NCBI RefSeq assembly: GCF_018130505.1
Contig: NZ_JAFCKH010000004.1
Location: forward strand, 248,001-312,000
Source of the DNA: Bradyrhizobium tropiciagri
GTDB lineage: Bacteria; Pseudomonadota; Alphaproteobacteria; Rhizobiales; Xanthobacteraceae
DNA: 64,000 bases
Reading direction: 5' to 3'
A program made the translations under genes and the position numbers. This document shows, piece by piece, positions 18,250 through 28,410 of the stretch; position 1 is the first letter of the stretch; each line of letters starts with the position of its first letter. Under the pieces are notes generated by a model. The model searched no databases and was not told where the DNA came from. It saw only the letters and a program-made list of their open reading frames with translations.

Positions 18250-18924
18250 TTTGGAGCTCTTGACGGCGGCGGGCACGGTGCATGGCGCGCGCAAATTGCG
18301 CCGCCCGCTGACGCGACCGTCCACCTGATTCGGGGGTGAGGGGAAGGCCAAAACGCGTCCCTAGGCGCCGAGCCGGGTGGGAACCCACCGGGATGACGCG
18401 ACGGGCGAAGCTTTCACTTCGCGTCAGCGCGATCGTCTCGGAGATCCTCGTCGGCAATACAGTCTGGCGCATTAAGCGTCGGCCCGTCTAAACATGTTGG
18501 CGGCGAGAAGACCGCCGTATCTTTTTGCTGAAAGCCCGGCCCAGCGCCAAAGCGCCTGCCGGCCATCGCATATCGAGGCCCCAAGAGGCCGGATAATCAG
18601 TTATGCCGTGTCTCAAACCGTCCTCTGGCGAGAGTGTGCCTGGGACCGGACGCCGCTCGGGCTCGAATCCGCCACTCCATGTCAGCCGCGCGCAGCGCTG
18701 GCTGGGGAGGGACCGGAAAAACACGATGGTCACTTCGAGTTTCGAAGGTTCCACCGCTGCACCGGGAGGCTGAACGCGACACAACCGGGAGTACTAGCCG
18801 TCAGCAATCCGTACATACGTGGATTAACCGCCGGGTGCAAGGGAAGCGTCGCGGGGCGGCAACACTCGATCCTTTTCGCACCGGCGTCATTAGGGTGCGA
18901 TTAACCGTGCGGTTCTAATGCGGT
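18250..18924. other. 675-bp divergent intergenic region (rne leader and amiC promoter)
   Basis: No credible gene is seen on either strand. The half next to rne carries hairpin-forming sequence, for example GGTGGG/CCCACC near 18377-18390 and GCGAAG/CTTCGC near 18402-18419 inside a TGACGCG/CGCGTCA pair. It probably contains a long structured rne 5' leader; RNase E autoregulates through its leader in enterobacteria, but here that is inference. A GGCTCGAATCC near 18658 looks like a tRNA T-loop, but no cloverleaf can be built around it. Confidence 0.5.
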
Positions 18925-20271
18925 ATGAGGCTGGCTTGGGGAGGCTCAGAATCGGTGGTGAATCGTGCAAATCACCGCGTTTGGCTAGCTGGCGGACTGT
19001 TGTGCGCCGCAGCATTGGTGCTTGCTGACCTGAGCGTCCCCAGCGCGGCGGAGGTGCCGCAAGGCGAGCAAGCCGGTTCCGCCGCCCCGGCGGCCGCCCC
19101 GGCTTTCCCGGTCGCGTCCAGCGCGCGGCTCGCCGGCGACGGCAAGCAGACCCGATTCATCCTCGACCTCGACCGCAAGATCGATTTTCGCGCCTTCGCG
19201 CTGGCCGATCCGTACCGGGTCGTGGTCGACATCCCACAAGTCAACTTCCAGCTCGCGGCCGGCACCGGCGCAACGGGACGGGGGCTGGTGAAGGCGTTCC
19301 GCTATGGCCTCGTGATGCCGGGCGGTTCCCGCATCGTGTTCGACCTGACCGGGCCGGCCAAGATCGCCAACTCCTATGTGCTCGACGCTGCCAACGGCCA
19401 GCCGCCGCGGCTGGTGCTCGACCTCGAGGAGGTCGACCGCGCCAGCTTCACGCAGTCACTGGCGCCGTCGGAGCGGCCCGAATTGAAGCCGACCATCGCC
19501 GAAACCAGCACCGCGACGATCCCGCCGGTGACCTCGGCCGCGCTGCCGCCGATTGCCGTGGCGGATCCGCGCCCGCTGATCGTGATCGATCCCGGGCACG
19601 GCGGCATCGACAACGGCACCCAGTCCGGCGGCGCCACGGAGAAAACCCTGGTGCTGGAATTCGGCCTCGCGCTGCGCGACCGGATCGAGAAATCGGGTAA
19701 ATACCGCGTGGTCATGACCCGGACCGACGATACCTTCATCCCCCTCAACGACCGGGTGAAGGTGGCGCGCACCCAAGCGGCGGCGCTGTTCGTCTCGATC
19801 CACGCCGACGCCCTGCCGCGGCGCGAGGGCGATGCCCAGGGCGCCACCATCTACACGCTGTCGGACAAGGCCTCGGACGCCGAGGCCGAGCGGCTGGCAG
19901 ACGCGGAAAACAAGGCCGACGCGATCGGCGGCGTCAATCTGGGCGACGAGCCGACCGAGGTTGCCGACATCCTGATCGACCTCGCGCAGCGGGAGACCAA
20001 GACCTTCTCCAACCGCTTCGCCCGCATGCTGATGACCGAGATGAAGTCCACGGTCAGGATGCACAAGAATCCGCTGAAGTCGGCCGGTTTCCGGGTGCTC
20101 AAGGCGCCGGACGTGCCATCGGTCCTGGTCGAACTCGGCTACGTCTCCAACAAGGGCGACCTCGAACACCTCGTCTCGGAGAGCTGGCGCAACAAGACCG
20201 TCGGCTCGATGGCCCAGGCGATCGATGCGTTCTTCGCCAAGCGGCTGGCAACTGTCGGGCCAGCCAAATGA
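18925..20271 (+). CDS. amiC: N-acetylmuramoyl-L-alanine amidase with AMIN domain (AmiC-type)
   Basis: A 448-residue periplasmic amidase that splits septal peptidoglycan. A signal segment is near residues 20-42. An N-terminal AMIN domain (about 68-165, RFILDLDRKIDFRAFALADPYRVVVDI) targets it to peptidoglycan, and the C-terminal Amidase_3 domain carries zinc ligands in VIDPGHGGIDNG, the Glu of EKTLVLEFG and VSIHADA, and the catalytic Glu in VLVELGYVSN. The ATG at 18925 gives the longest frame, but a GGGGAGG ribosome site (18938-18944) lies inside it and points to GTG codons at 18955 or 18958, which would place the signal peptide closer to the N-terminus. I consider GTG 18958 at least as likely. 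Confidence 0.94.
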   Translation: MRLAWGGSESVVNRANHRVWLAGGLLCAAALVLADLSVPSAAEVPQGEQAGSAAPAAAPAFPVASSARLAGDGKQTRFILDLDRKIDFRAFALADPYRVVVDIPQVNFQLAAGTGATGRGLVKAFRYGLVMPGGSRIVFDLTGPAKIANSYVLDAANGQPPRLVLDLEEVDRASFTQSLAPSERPELKPTIAETSTATIPPVTSAALPPIAVADPRPLIVIDPGHGGIDNGTQSGGATEKTLVLEFGLALRDRIEKSGKYRVVMTRTDDTFIPLNDRVKVARTQAAALFVSIHADALPRREGDAQGATIYTLSDKASDAEAERLADAENKADAIGGVNLGDEPTEVADILIDLAQRETKTFSNRFARMLMTEMKSTVRMHKNPLKSAGFRVLKAPDVPSVLVELGYVSNKGDLEHLVSESWRNKTVGSMAQAIDAFFAKRLATVGPAK

Positions 20272-20517
20272 AATTGCTTTGCTGAAAAGCCCCGACCGTG
20301 GCCGGGAAGCCCTAGTTTGGCCACAGCCGCAACGCTATAGACAACAGACCGCAGCGCTCGCGGAGGCGAGCCCGTATTTGTCCGGCGGCTCGTGTATATT
20401 GGGCACTGCGCGTTGGCGCGCCCGCTTTGAGTCCCAAGCTTCGTCGCGTGAGAGGCATTCATTGGACTGGCGCTTCTGAACATCGGGCGCCGAAGGGGTA
20501 GGAACGGAACGTCGATT

Positions 20518-23004
20518 ATGCGCCTGCTCGTGCGGTTCTTGGGATTCTTGTTCGCTGCCGGGACCGTCTTGTTCCTGGTCGGTGTCGCCGCCGTCGCCGG
20601 CGGGATCTGGCATTTCTCCAAGGACCTGCCGGACTATTCGCAGCTTCAGGATTACGAGCCGCCGGTGATGACCCGCGTCCACGCGGTCGACGGTTCGCTG
20701 CTCGGCGAATACGCCAAGGAGCGCCGGCTCTATCTACCGATCCAGGCGGTGCCCAAGCTCGTGATCAACGCCTTCCTCGCCGCCGAGGACAAGAATTTCT
20801 ACGAGCATGGCGGCATCGACTATCAGGGCATGGCGCGCGCCGCGATGCTGTATGCACAGAACTACGGCTCGAATCGCCGGCCTCAGGGCGCATCGACGAT
20901 CACCCAGCAGGTCGCCAAGAACTTCCTGCTGACCAACGAGGTGTCGTTCAGCCGCAAGATCAAGGAAGCGCTGCTGGCGATGCGCATCGAGCGGGCGTAT
21001 TCCAAGGACCGCATCCTCGAGCTCTATCTCAACGAGATCTATCTCGGCCTCGGTGCCTACGGCATCGCGGCGGCGTCGCTGGTTTATTTCGACAAGTCGG
21101 TCAACGAGCTGACGATCGCGGAAGCATCCTATCTGGCGGCCCTGCCGAAGGCGCCGGCGGCGCTGCATCCGGTGCGCAACCACGACCGCGCGATCGAGCG
21201 CCGCAACTACGTGATCGATCGCCTGCTGGAGAACGGCTGGATCAAGCAGGCCGACGCCGACAAGGCGCGCAAGGAACCGCTCTCCGTCACCAACCGCTCG
21301 AACGGCGCGCACACCTTCGCCGGCGAATATTTCGCCGAGGAAGTCCGCCGCGACATCTTCGAGCGCTACGGCGAGAAGAAGCTGTATGAAGGCGGCCTGT
21401 CGGTGCGTACCACGCTCGATCCGAAGATCCAGGTGATGGCGCGCAAGACCATGGCGGCCGGTCTCGTCAACTATGACGAAGCCCAGGGCTGGCGCGGCGC
21501 GATGCAGAAGCTCGACGTGTCCGGCGACTGGGGCGTCAAGCTCGCCGAGGTCAAATCGCTCTCGGACGTCACGCCGTGGCGATTGGCTGTGGTACTCGAG
21601 AGCGGCGATCAGTCGGCGCGGATCGGCTTCCAGCCCGGCCGCGAACTCGGCGGCGCCGTCAGCAAGGAGCGGCAGACCGGCATCATCACGATAGAGGGCG
21701 TGCGCTGGGCCAGGAGCAAGGGCAAGACGCCGACCGCCGTCTCGCAGGTGCTGCAGCCGGGCGACGTGATCTATGCCGATCCGCTGGTGACCAAGGAAGG
21801 CACCGCGGTCGAGGGCCAGTACCGGCTGCGGCAACTGCCCGAAATCTCCGGCGCGATGATCGCGATGGATCCATGGACCGGCCGCGTGCTCGCGATGGTC
21901 GGCGGCTTCTCGTTCGACCAGAGCCAGTTCAACCGCGCCACGCAGGCCTACCGGCAGCCGGGCTCCTCGTTCAAGCCGATCGTCTACGCCTCGGCGCTCG
22001 ACAACGGCTACACGCCGTCGAGCATCGTGGTCGACGGCCCCATCGAAATCGACCAGGGGCAGGGCGCCGGGGTGTGGCGTCCGGAGAACTTCTCGACCGG
22101 CAAGTATTACGGACCGACCAGCCTGCGCAACGCGCTGACGCATTCGCTGAACACCGTGACGGTGCGGCTCGCCCAGGACGTCGGCATGCCGCTGATCGGC
22201 GAATACGCCAAGCGCTTCGGCGTCTATGACGAATTGCCGAACTATCTGTCGTACGCGCTCGGCGCCGGCGAAACCACGGTCATGCGGATGGTCACGGCCT
22301 ATTCGATGTTCGCCAATGGCGGGCGCCGCGTGAAGCCGACGCTGATCGACCGCATCCAGGACCGTTATGGCCACACCATCTACAAGCACGACGCCCGCGA
22401 GTGCCGCGGCTGCGACGCGCCCGGCGGATGGAAGAACCAATCCGAGCCGCAACTGATCGACCGCCGCGAGCAGGTGCTCGATCCGATGACGGCCTACCAG
22501 ATCACATCGATGATGGAAGGCGTGGTCCAACGCGGCACGGCGACTGTCATGCGCGACGTCGGCAAGCCGCTCGCGGGCAAGACCGGCACCACCAACGATG
22601 CAAAGGATCTCTGGTTCGTCGGCTTCTCGCCTGATCTCGTGGTCGGCCTCTACCTAGGCTACGACAAGCCGCGCAGCCTCGGCCGCACCGCGCAGGCGGG
22701 TCGCACCGCGGCGCCGATCGCCCGCGATTTCATGAAGCTGGCGCTCGCCGACAAGCCGCCGACCCCGTTCAAGGTTCCCGCGGGCATCAAGCTGATCCGC
22801 GTCGACGCCAAGAGCGGCGTCCGGGCCGGTCCGGGCGGCGGCGGCAACACCATCCTGGAGGCCTTCAAGCCCGGAACCGCGCCGCCGGAATACACGCCGA
22901 GCGTCCCGGTTGCCGACGCCGAGGGCCGCGCGCCACAGCCGTCGCAGTCGCAGAGCCAGCAGCCTGACAGCGGCTCGTTCCTGCGGCCGTTCGGTCTTTA
23001 TTAG
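20518..23004 (+). CDS. mrcA: Penicillin-binding protein 1A, bifunctional transglycosylase/transpeptidase
   Basis: An 828-residue class A PBP. A single N-terminal membrane helix (about 5-27) precedes the GT51 domain with EDKNFYEHGGID, GASTITQQVAKN, RKIKEALLA and LNEIYLG. An OB-like domain follows, then the transpeptidase domain with active Ser483 in PGSSFKP, an SxN motif (HSLNTVTV) and the KTGT triad (LAGKTGTTND). The tail is Pro/Gln/Ser-rich. It polymerises and cross-links peptidoglycan at the inner membrane. It lies 246 bases downstream of amiC in the same direction. The gap has a TGTATATTG segment near 20390 that could be a -10 element, so it probably has its own promoter. Confidence 0.97.
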   Translation: MRLLVRFLGFLFAAGTVLFLVGVAAVAGGIWHFSKDLPDYSQLQDYEPPVMTRVHAVDGSLLGEYAKERRLYLPIQAVPKLVINAFLAAEDKNFYEHGGIDYQGMARAAMLYAQNYGSNRRPQGASTITQQVAKNFLLTNEVSFSRKIKEALLAMRIERAYSKDRILELYLNEIYLGLGAYGIAAASLVYFDKSVNELTIAEASYLAALPKAPAALHPVRNHDRAIERRNYVIDRLLENGWIKQADADKARKEPLSVTNRSNGAHTFAGEYFAEEVRRDIFERYGEKKLYEGGLSVRTTLDPKIQVMARKTMAAGLVNYDEAQGWRGAMQKLDVSGDWGVKLAEVKSLSDVTPWRLAVVLESGDQSARIGFQPGRELGGAVSKERQTGIITIEGVRWARSKGKTPTAVSQVLQPGDVIYADPLVTKEGTAVEGQYRLRQLPEISGAMIAMDPWTGRVLAMVGGFSFDQSQFNRATQAYRQPGSSFKPIVYASALDNGYTPSSIVVDGPIEIDQGQGAGVWRPENFSTGKYYGPTSLRNALTHSLNTVTVRLAQDVGMPLIGEYAKRFGVYDELPNYLSYALGAGETTVMRMVTAYSMFANGGRRVKPTLIDRIQDRYGHTIYKHDARECRGCDAPGGWKNQSEPQLIDRREQVLDPMTAYQITSMMEGVVQRGTATVMRDVGKPLAGKTGTTNDAKDLWFVGFSPDLVVGLYLGYDKPRSLGRTAQAGRTAAPIARDFMKLALADKPPTPFKVPAGIKLIRVDAKSGVRAGPGGGGNTILEAFKPGTAPPEYTPSVPVADAEGRAPQPSQSQSQQPDSGSFLRPFGLY

Positions 23005-23112
23005 AGGCGGCCAGGCCGTCAAATGATCGGGACAGCGCGGCCAAGCCGATTGCGCTTTGCCGCGCCGCTCGCTACATCCCTCGCAACCTGTTTTGCCAAC
23101 GCCTGAAAGATC

Positions 23113-24244
<1,132 letters not shown>

Positions 24245-24247
24245 CCC

Positions 24248-25117
24248 ATGACGCGCGTGGCCTTCATCGGTTTGGGACGGATGGGCCACGGGATGGCGGG
24301 CCGTTACCTCGATGCCGGCTTCACCGTCACGGTGTGGAATCGGAGCAAGGCCAAGGCCGCGGACCTGATCGCGCGCGGCGCGCAATGGGCAACCTCGCCG
24401 GAGGACGCCGCGATCGACGCCGATGCCGTCGTGACCATGGTCGCCGACGATGAGGCCTCGCGCGCGGTCTGGCTGACCAAGGACGGCGCGGCGGCCACCA
24501 TGAAGGCGGGCACGCTCGCGATCGAATGCTCGACGGTGTCGTACCAGCATGCGCTTGCGATGGCGCAGGAGCTGCGCGGCCGCGGGCTGATCTACATCGA
24601 TTGCCCCGTCACCGGCCTGCCGGAGGCGGCGGCTGCGGGAAAGCTGACGCTGCTGGTGGGCGCCGATCCCGCCGATCTCGAACGCGCGCAGCCGTATCTG
24701 GCGCCGATCGGCAGCACGATCCGACATTTCGGCGCGGTCGGCACCGGCACCGTGTTCAAGCTGATCAACAACCTCATGGGTGCGGTGCAGATCGCAAGCC
24801 TCGCCGAGGGTGTTGCGATCGCGGAGCAGGCCGGGCTCGACATGCAGCTGGTTGCCGAGGCGCTCGCGACCGGTGCGGTGGCGAGCCCGCAGGTGATCCG
24901 CCACAGCCGGCGGATGATCGATCGCAATTTCGCCGGCGCCTCCTTCACCGCTGCGCTGCGCCACAAGGACGCCGAGTATGCCGTCCGGCTCGCTGAGACG
25001 CTGCTGCCGGGCGTGCCGGTCAGCCGCGCCGCGCTCACCGCCTACGACAAGGCGAAGGCGCATGCGCCCGACGCCGACGAAGGCCAGATGATCGAGATCG
25101 TGTCGCGGCCGAAGTAA
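24248..25117 (+). CDS. 3-hydroxyisobutyrate dehydrogenase-like NAD(P) oxidoreductase
   Basis: A 289-residue beta-hydroxyacid dehydrogenase. It has the N-terminal dinucleotide fold FIGLGRMGHGMAGRYLDAG, the substrate region DCPVTGLPEAAAAGKLTLLVG, the catalytic Lys segment GTVFKLINNLMGAVQIASLAEG, and a C-terminal helical domain ending RHKDAEYAVRLAE. The canonical substrate motif DAPVSGG is changed to DCPVTGL, so the substrate may differ from 3-hydroxyisobutyrate (candidates are tartronate semialdehyde, succinic semialdehyde or another short hydroxyacid). It begins three bases after the prfB stop, so it is probably expressed from the same message. Confidence 0.9.
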   Translation: MTRVAFIGLGRMGHGMAGRYLDAGFTVTVWNRSKAKAADLIARGAQWATSPEDAAIDADAVVTMVADDEASRAVWLTKDGAAATMKAGTLAIECSTVSYQHALAMAQELRGRGLIYIDCPVTGLPEAAAAGKLTLLVGADPADLERAQPYLAPIGSTIRHFGAVGTGTVFKLINNLMGAVQIASLAEGVAIAEQAGLDMQLVAEALATGAVASPQVIRHSRRMIDRNFAGASFTAALRHKDAEYAVRLAETLLPGVPVSRAALTAYDKAKAHAPDADEGQMIEIVSRPK

Positions 25118-25200
25118 TCGCCCGGCGCGTCCCGGAAATCGGGTGGGAATATCGGCGGCAGGCGGCTAGTCATGTGCTTCAGGGCAGCTGAGAGCCGGAC

Positions 25201-26136
25201 ATGCCTTCCGCCGACAACAGGATCGACCCTCGCGATTGGGCGCTGCTCGGCGTTCTGTCGGTACTGTGGGGCGGCTCGTTCTTCTTCAACGGCGTGATCC
25301 TGCGCGAGCTGCCGCCGCTGACCCTGGTGCTGCTGCGCGTTGCGCTTGGCACGATCATGCTGCTGCCGCTGCTGCGGGCGCGCAGGATCGAATTCCCTCA
25401 GGGCTGGTCGGGATGGGCGCCGTTCGTCGCGATCGGACTGTTCAACAACGTGCTGCCGTTCTCGTTGATCGTGTTCGGGCAGACCTACATCTCCAGCGGG
25501 CTGGCCTCGATCCTCAACGCGACGACCCCGCTGTTTGCCGTGGTGGTGATGGCGATCGCCGGTGAGGAGCGGTTGCAGGCGCGCCGCGTCGCGGGCGTGG
25601 TCGTCGGCGTGATCGGGGTTGCGATCCTGCATGGCGATGCGCTCGGTTTCGAGAGCCGGCAGGGCATCGGCATCCTGCTGTGCCTCGCCGGCGCCCTCAG
25701 CTACGGCATCTCGGCGCTGGTCGGGCGGCGGTTGCCGGTCCACGTGCCGCCGCTCGGAACGGCGGCGTTCCAGATGATGGCTTCCGCCGCGATGATGGCC
25801 CCGGTCGCCGCCATCGTCGAGCGGCCCTGGCTGTTGCCGATGCCGCACATGACGACGTGGCTCGCGGTGCTCGGATTGGCGGCGTTGTCGACCGCGCTGG
25901 CCTACATCGTGTTCTTCAAGATCCTGCAGCGCTCGGGCGCGACCAATGTGATGCTGGTGACCTTGCTCATTCCCGTCACCGCGATGCTGCTCGGCACCTT
26001 CGTGCTCGGCGAGCCGATCGCGTTGCGCGAAGTGTTAGGGGCGCTGGTGATATCAAGCGCGCTGCTCGTGATCGACGGGCGCGTGCTGGCCTGGTTCAGC
26101 CGCGCGCCTGCTTCCACGCCGCATACCAGCCGGTGA
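25201..26136 (+). CDS. EamA/DMT-family membrane transporter
   Basis: A 311-residue protein with about ten hydrophobic helices forming two EamA repeats (VLWGGSFFFNGVILRELPPLTLVLLRV and ALSYGISALVGRRLP). The family exports amino acids or other small metabolites; the substrate cannot be read from sequence. The last 41 bases overlap the 3' end of the convergent carbamoyltransferase gene. Confidence 0.92.
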   Translation: MPSADNRIDPRDWALLGVLSVLWGGSFFFNGVILRELPPLTLVLLRVALGTIMLLPLLRARRIEFPQGWSGWAPFVAIGLFNNVLPFSLIVFGQTYISSGLASILNATTPLFAVVVMAIAGEERLQARRVAGVVVGVIGVAILHGDALGFESRQGIGILLCLAGALSYGISALVGRRLPVHVPPLGTAAFQMMASAAMMAPVAAIVERPWLLPMPHMTTWLAVLGLAALSTALAYIVFFKILQRSGATNVMLVTLLIPVTAMLLGTFVLGEPIALREVLGALVISSALLVIDGRVLAWFSRAPASTPHTSR

Positions 26137-28249
26137 AACGTCCGCTGTCGCGCTCGCCGCCGTGCCAGGCGGCGTAGGCGGTGCCGTCGTCGGCGACCAG
26201 CACCACGGCGTCGAGGCCCTTGGAACGGCGCAGCGTGTCCATCGCCTGCGCCGGCGTTTGCGCGATGGGGCCTGCGACATTGAACGAGGTGTTGACCGAC
26301 ATCTCGACGCCGATGCGGCGGCCGAGGGCCTTCAGATAGGCATAGGTGAGGGGATCGTCGGCCTCGCGCACGATCTGGATGCGGCCGGTGCCGTCGGCAT
26401 GCACCACCGCCGGGATCTTGTCGCGCGCCTGCGGCTTCGAGTGCGCCGTCAGCACCATGTAGTTATAGGCGTTGTAGTCGCCGTCGGAGGCGCCGTCCTC
26501 GAGCTCGAAATAGTCGCGCGCGGATTGCAGCGTCGCCATCGGCGCCAGCGGACGGATCGCCTCGCGATACTTGACGCGCTCGTTGAGCCGCTCGCGCACA
26601 TGCGGATCGCAGGGATTGGCGAGGATCGAGCGATGCCCGAGCGCGCGCGGGCCGGTTTCCGCAGCGCCCTGGTAGATCGCGATCACGCCGCCTTGCGCCA
26701 CCGCATGCGCCATCAGGTCGGCGATCGCATCGCGGCCCTCGGGTGTCGCGACATTGCCGATCTCTTGCGAAGCGACGTCATCGATCTGCAGCGCCGCGGT
26801 GATGTCGGCCCGCGACGGCGGCAGGCCGCAATAGAAGGCGTGCGACAGCGGCGCGCCGCGCGGGGCGCCGGCCATGTGCGCGAATAGCCAGGCGGCACCG
26901 ATCGGCACGCCGGGATCGCCGGGCACCGGCGGGATCCACATGTGCAGCCGTGTCTTGCGCTGCTGCGCGCGTTCGAACCAGGCCTCGTTGAAATGCTCGA
27001 GCAGGCGCATGTTGCCGAGCGCGTTCAGCGCGACGCCGCCGGTCAGCACCAGGCGGTCGGTGCCGGTCGTGCGCAGCAGGTGATCGATGACATGGATCAT
27101 CGCGTCCTCGAACACCAGTTGCGTCGCCGCGGCCTTGTCGAGCCGGTCCTTGGTGTCGGGGCGGTGTTCGATGTCCTCGACACGCAGAACGGCGTCCGGG
27201 TTCCAGAGCTGGTCTGGCCGCAGCGGCGGGCCGAGAATCTCGACCAGCGTCGGGTGATAGGGATTGTCGCCGGGATCGGCGTACCAATTGGCCATCGCGC
27301 GATTGAGATTGACGGTGCCGTTTGGGCCGAGCTGCAAGATCTCCTTCAAGCGCGGATAATACGGATTGGTGGCGCGGTTCATGTCGCCCCAGGCCGCGGC
27401 GCCCATGTAGCGGCCCTCGCTGGAGAGCCAGGTCCAACCGCCCTGGCTGGACGAGATCACGGTGTAGAAAGCGCCGAGCGAGTCGAACAGGCTCTCGTTG
27501 CAATAGAGCTGCTTCATCTCGCCGTTCTCGGCGACGTAGAGCGAGATCGAGCCGACGTCGCCGGTGCCGTCGAGCACCGCGATCGCGACCTTGCCATTGC
27601 TGTCGGCGAACGGCGAGGCGGTGAATGAGTACCAGGCGTGATTGTCGTGATGCGGCATGCAGATCAGCGGCAGCTGCTCGCCGAGTCCGTACATCCGCGC
27701 GATCTTGCGCGACAGCCGCCGCACCTGATCCATCTGGCGCAGATTGATCGCCGGCGCGATCGGCGCGCGCAGCAGCTTGAGGCTGGCCGGTGCTTCCTCG
27801 AGCGAGGTGCGGATCAGCATCGCCAGCAGCGCGGGATAATCCCACGTCGTGACGAAGGCATCGATATCGCCGACGTCGCGGCCGATTCCTTGCAGCACCG
27901 CCCGCATGTCGTCCAGCGCATGCTGCGGAAACTCGTTGGTGTGCTTGTTGCCGGAGAAGCGCTCTTCCTCGTTGTTGACGATCAGGCGCGGCCCGTCCTT
28001 CTGGGTGACCTCGACCAACGCAACGCCGGTATTGTGCGTGCCGGGGCAGGCGAGGCCGGCGATGTAGACGGTCTCGCCGCGCTGCAGCTTGTCGCGGACC
28101 TTGGCGATGGTACGCTTGGCGACATCGCCATCCGCCTTGTGCAGGCCGCGACCCGCCAGCGACCGCTCGCCGAGCCGGCGCGTGAGTTCATAGCCCCAGG
28201 CCGCAAGTCGCGGATGGCGCGCACCTATACGGATTTCCGGCTTAAGCAA
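26096..28249 (-). CDS. NodU/CmcH-family carbamoyltransferase
   Basis: A 717-residue protein, somewhat longer than the ~600 residues usual for the family. The N-terminal Kae1/ASKHA-like domain holds HHDNHAWYSF (metal/nucleotide contact), AVLDGTGDVGSISLY and GGVALNALGNMRL. The C-terminal YrdC-like domain holds ETGPRALGHRSILANP and KYREAIRPLAP. Family members transfer a carbamoyl group from carbamoyl phosphate, via the adenylate, to hydroxyl groups of Nod factors, antibiotics or sugars. No nod genes or glycosyltransferases are nearby, so the acceptor is unknown. It starts at a TTG at 28249 preceded by AGAGGCG; the start is tentative, and about 60 N-terminal residues precede the first recognisable strand. 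It ends overlapping the EamA gene by 41 bases. Confidence 0.9.
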   Translation of the reverse strand: MLKPEIRIGARHPRLAAWGYELTRRLGERSLAGRGLHKADGDVAKRTIAKVRDKLQRGETVYIAGLACPGTHNTGVALVEVTQKDGPRLIVNNEEERFSGNKHTNEFPQHALDDMRAVLQGIGRDVGDIDAFVTTWDYPALLAMLIRTSLEEAPASLKLLRAPIAPAINLRQMDQVRRLSRKIARMYGLGEQLPLICMPHHDNHAWYSFTASPFADSNGKVAIAVLDGTGDVGSISLYVAENGEMKQLYCNESLFDSLGAFYTVISSSQGGWTWLSSEGRYMGAAAWGDMNRATNPYYPRLKEILQLGPNGTVNLNRAMANWYADPGDNPYHPTLVEILGPPLRPDQLWNPDAVLRVEDIEHRPDTKDRLDKAAATQLVFEDAMIHVIDHLLRTTGTDRLVLTGGVALNALGNMRLLEHFNEAWFERAQQRKTRLHMWIPPVPGDPGVPIGAAWLFAHMAGAPRGAPLSHAFYCGLPPSRADITAALQIDDVASQEIGNVATPEGRDAIADLMAHAVAQGGVIAIYQGAAETGPRALGHRSILANPCDPHVRERLNERVKYREAIRPLAPMATLQSARDYFELEDGASDGDYNAYNYMVLTAHSKPQARDKIPAVVHADGTGRIQIVREADDPLTYAYLKALGRRIGVEMSVNTSFNVAGPIAQTPAQAMDTLRRSKGLDAVVLVADDGTAYAAWHGGERDSGRFTGWYAAWKQARG

Positions 28250-28410
28250 TCAGAACGCCTCTAGTCGTGAGTCCCCAGATCGACCCATCAAACACAAATA
28301 GCGCCAGGCAACAACGCCGTTTCGTGGAACGGAAAAACCCTGCGCTTGCCAGCACATCCATGACTTGCGAGACTTGCCGTCAAATCAACGACAAAAATCG
28401 GGAGAAAACG

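Noticed and set aside
16435-18339. A 634-codon open frame on the plus strand
   Set aside because: It lies wholly antisense to rne. The hydrophobic low-complexity product (runs of Val, Met, Ile) is the mirror of the His/Asp codons of the RNase E insert.
18600-18735. tRNA- or tmRNA-like T-loop sequence GGCTCGAATCC
   Set aside because: No acceptor, D-arm or anticodon stem can be drawn around it on either strand, and the flanking T-stem does not pair.
20734-22530. A 598-codon open frame on the minus strand
   Set aside because: It is antisense to mrcA, which has every class A PBP motif. High GC3 produces such stop-free antisense frames throughout the window.
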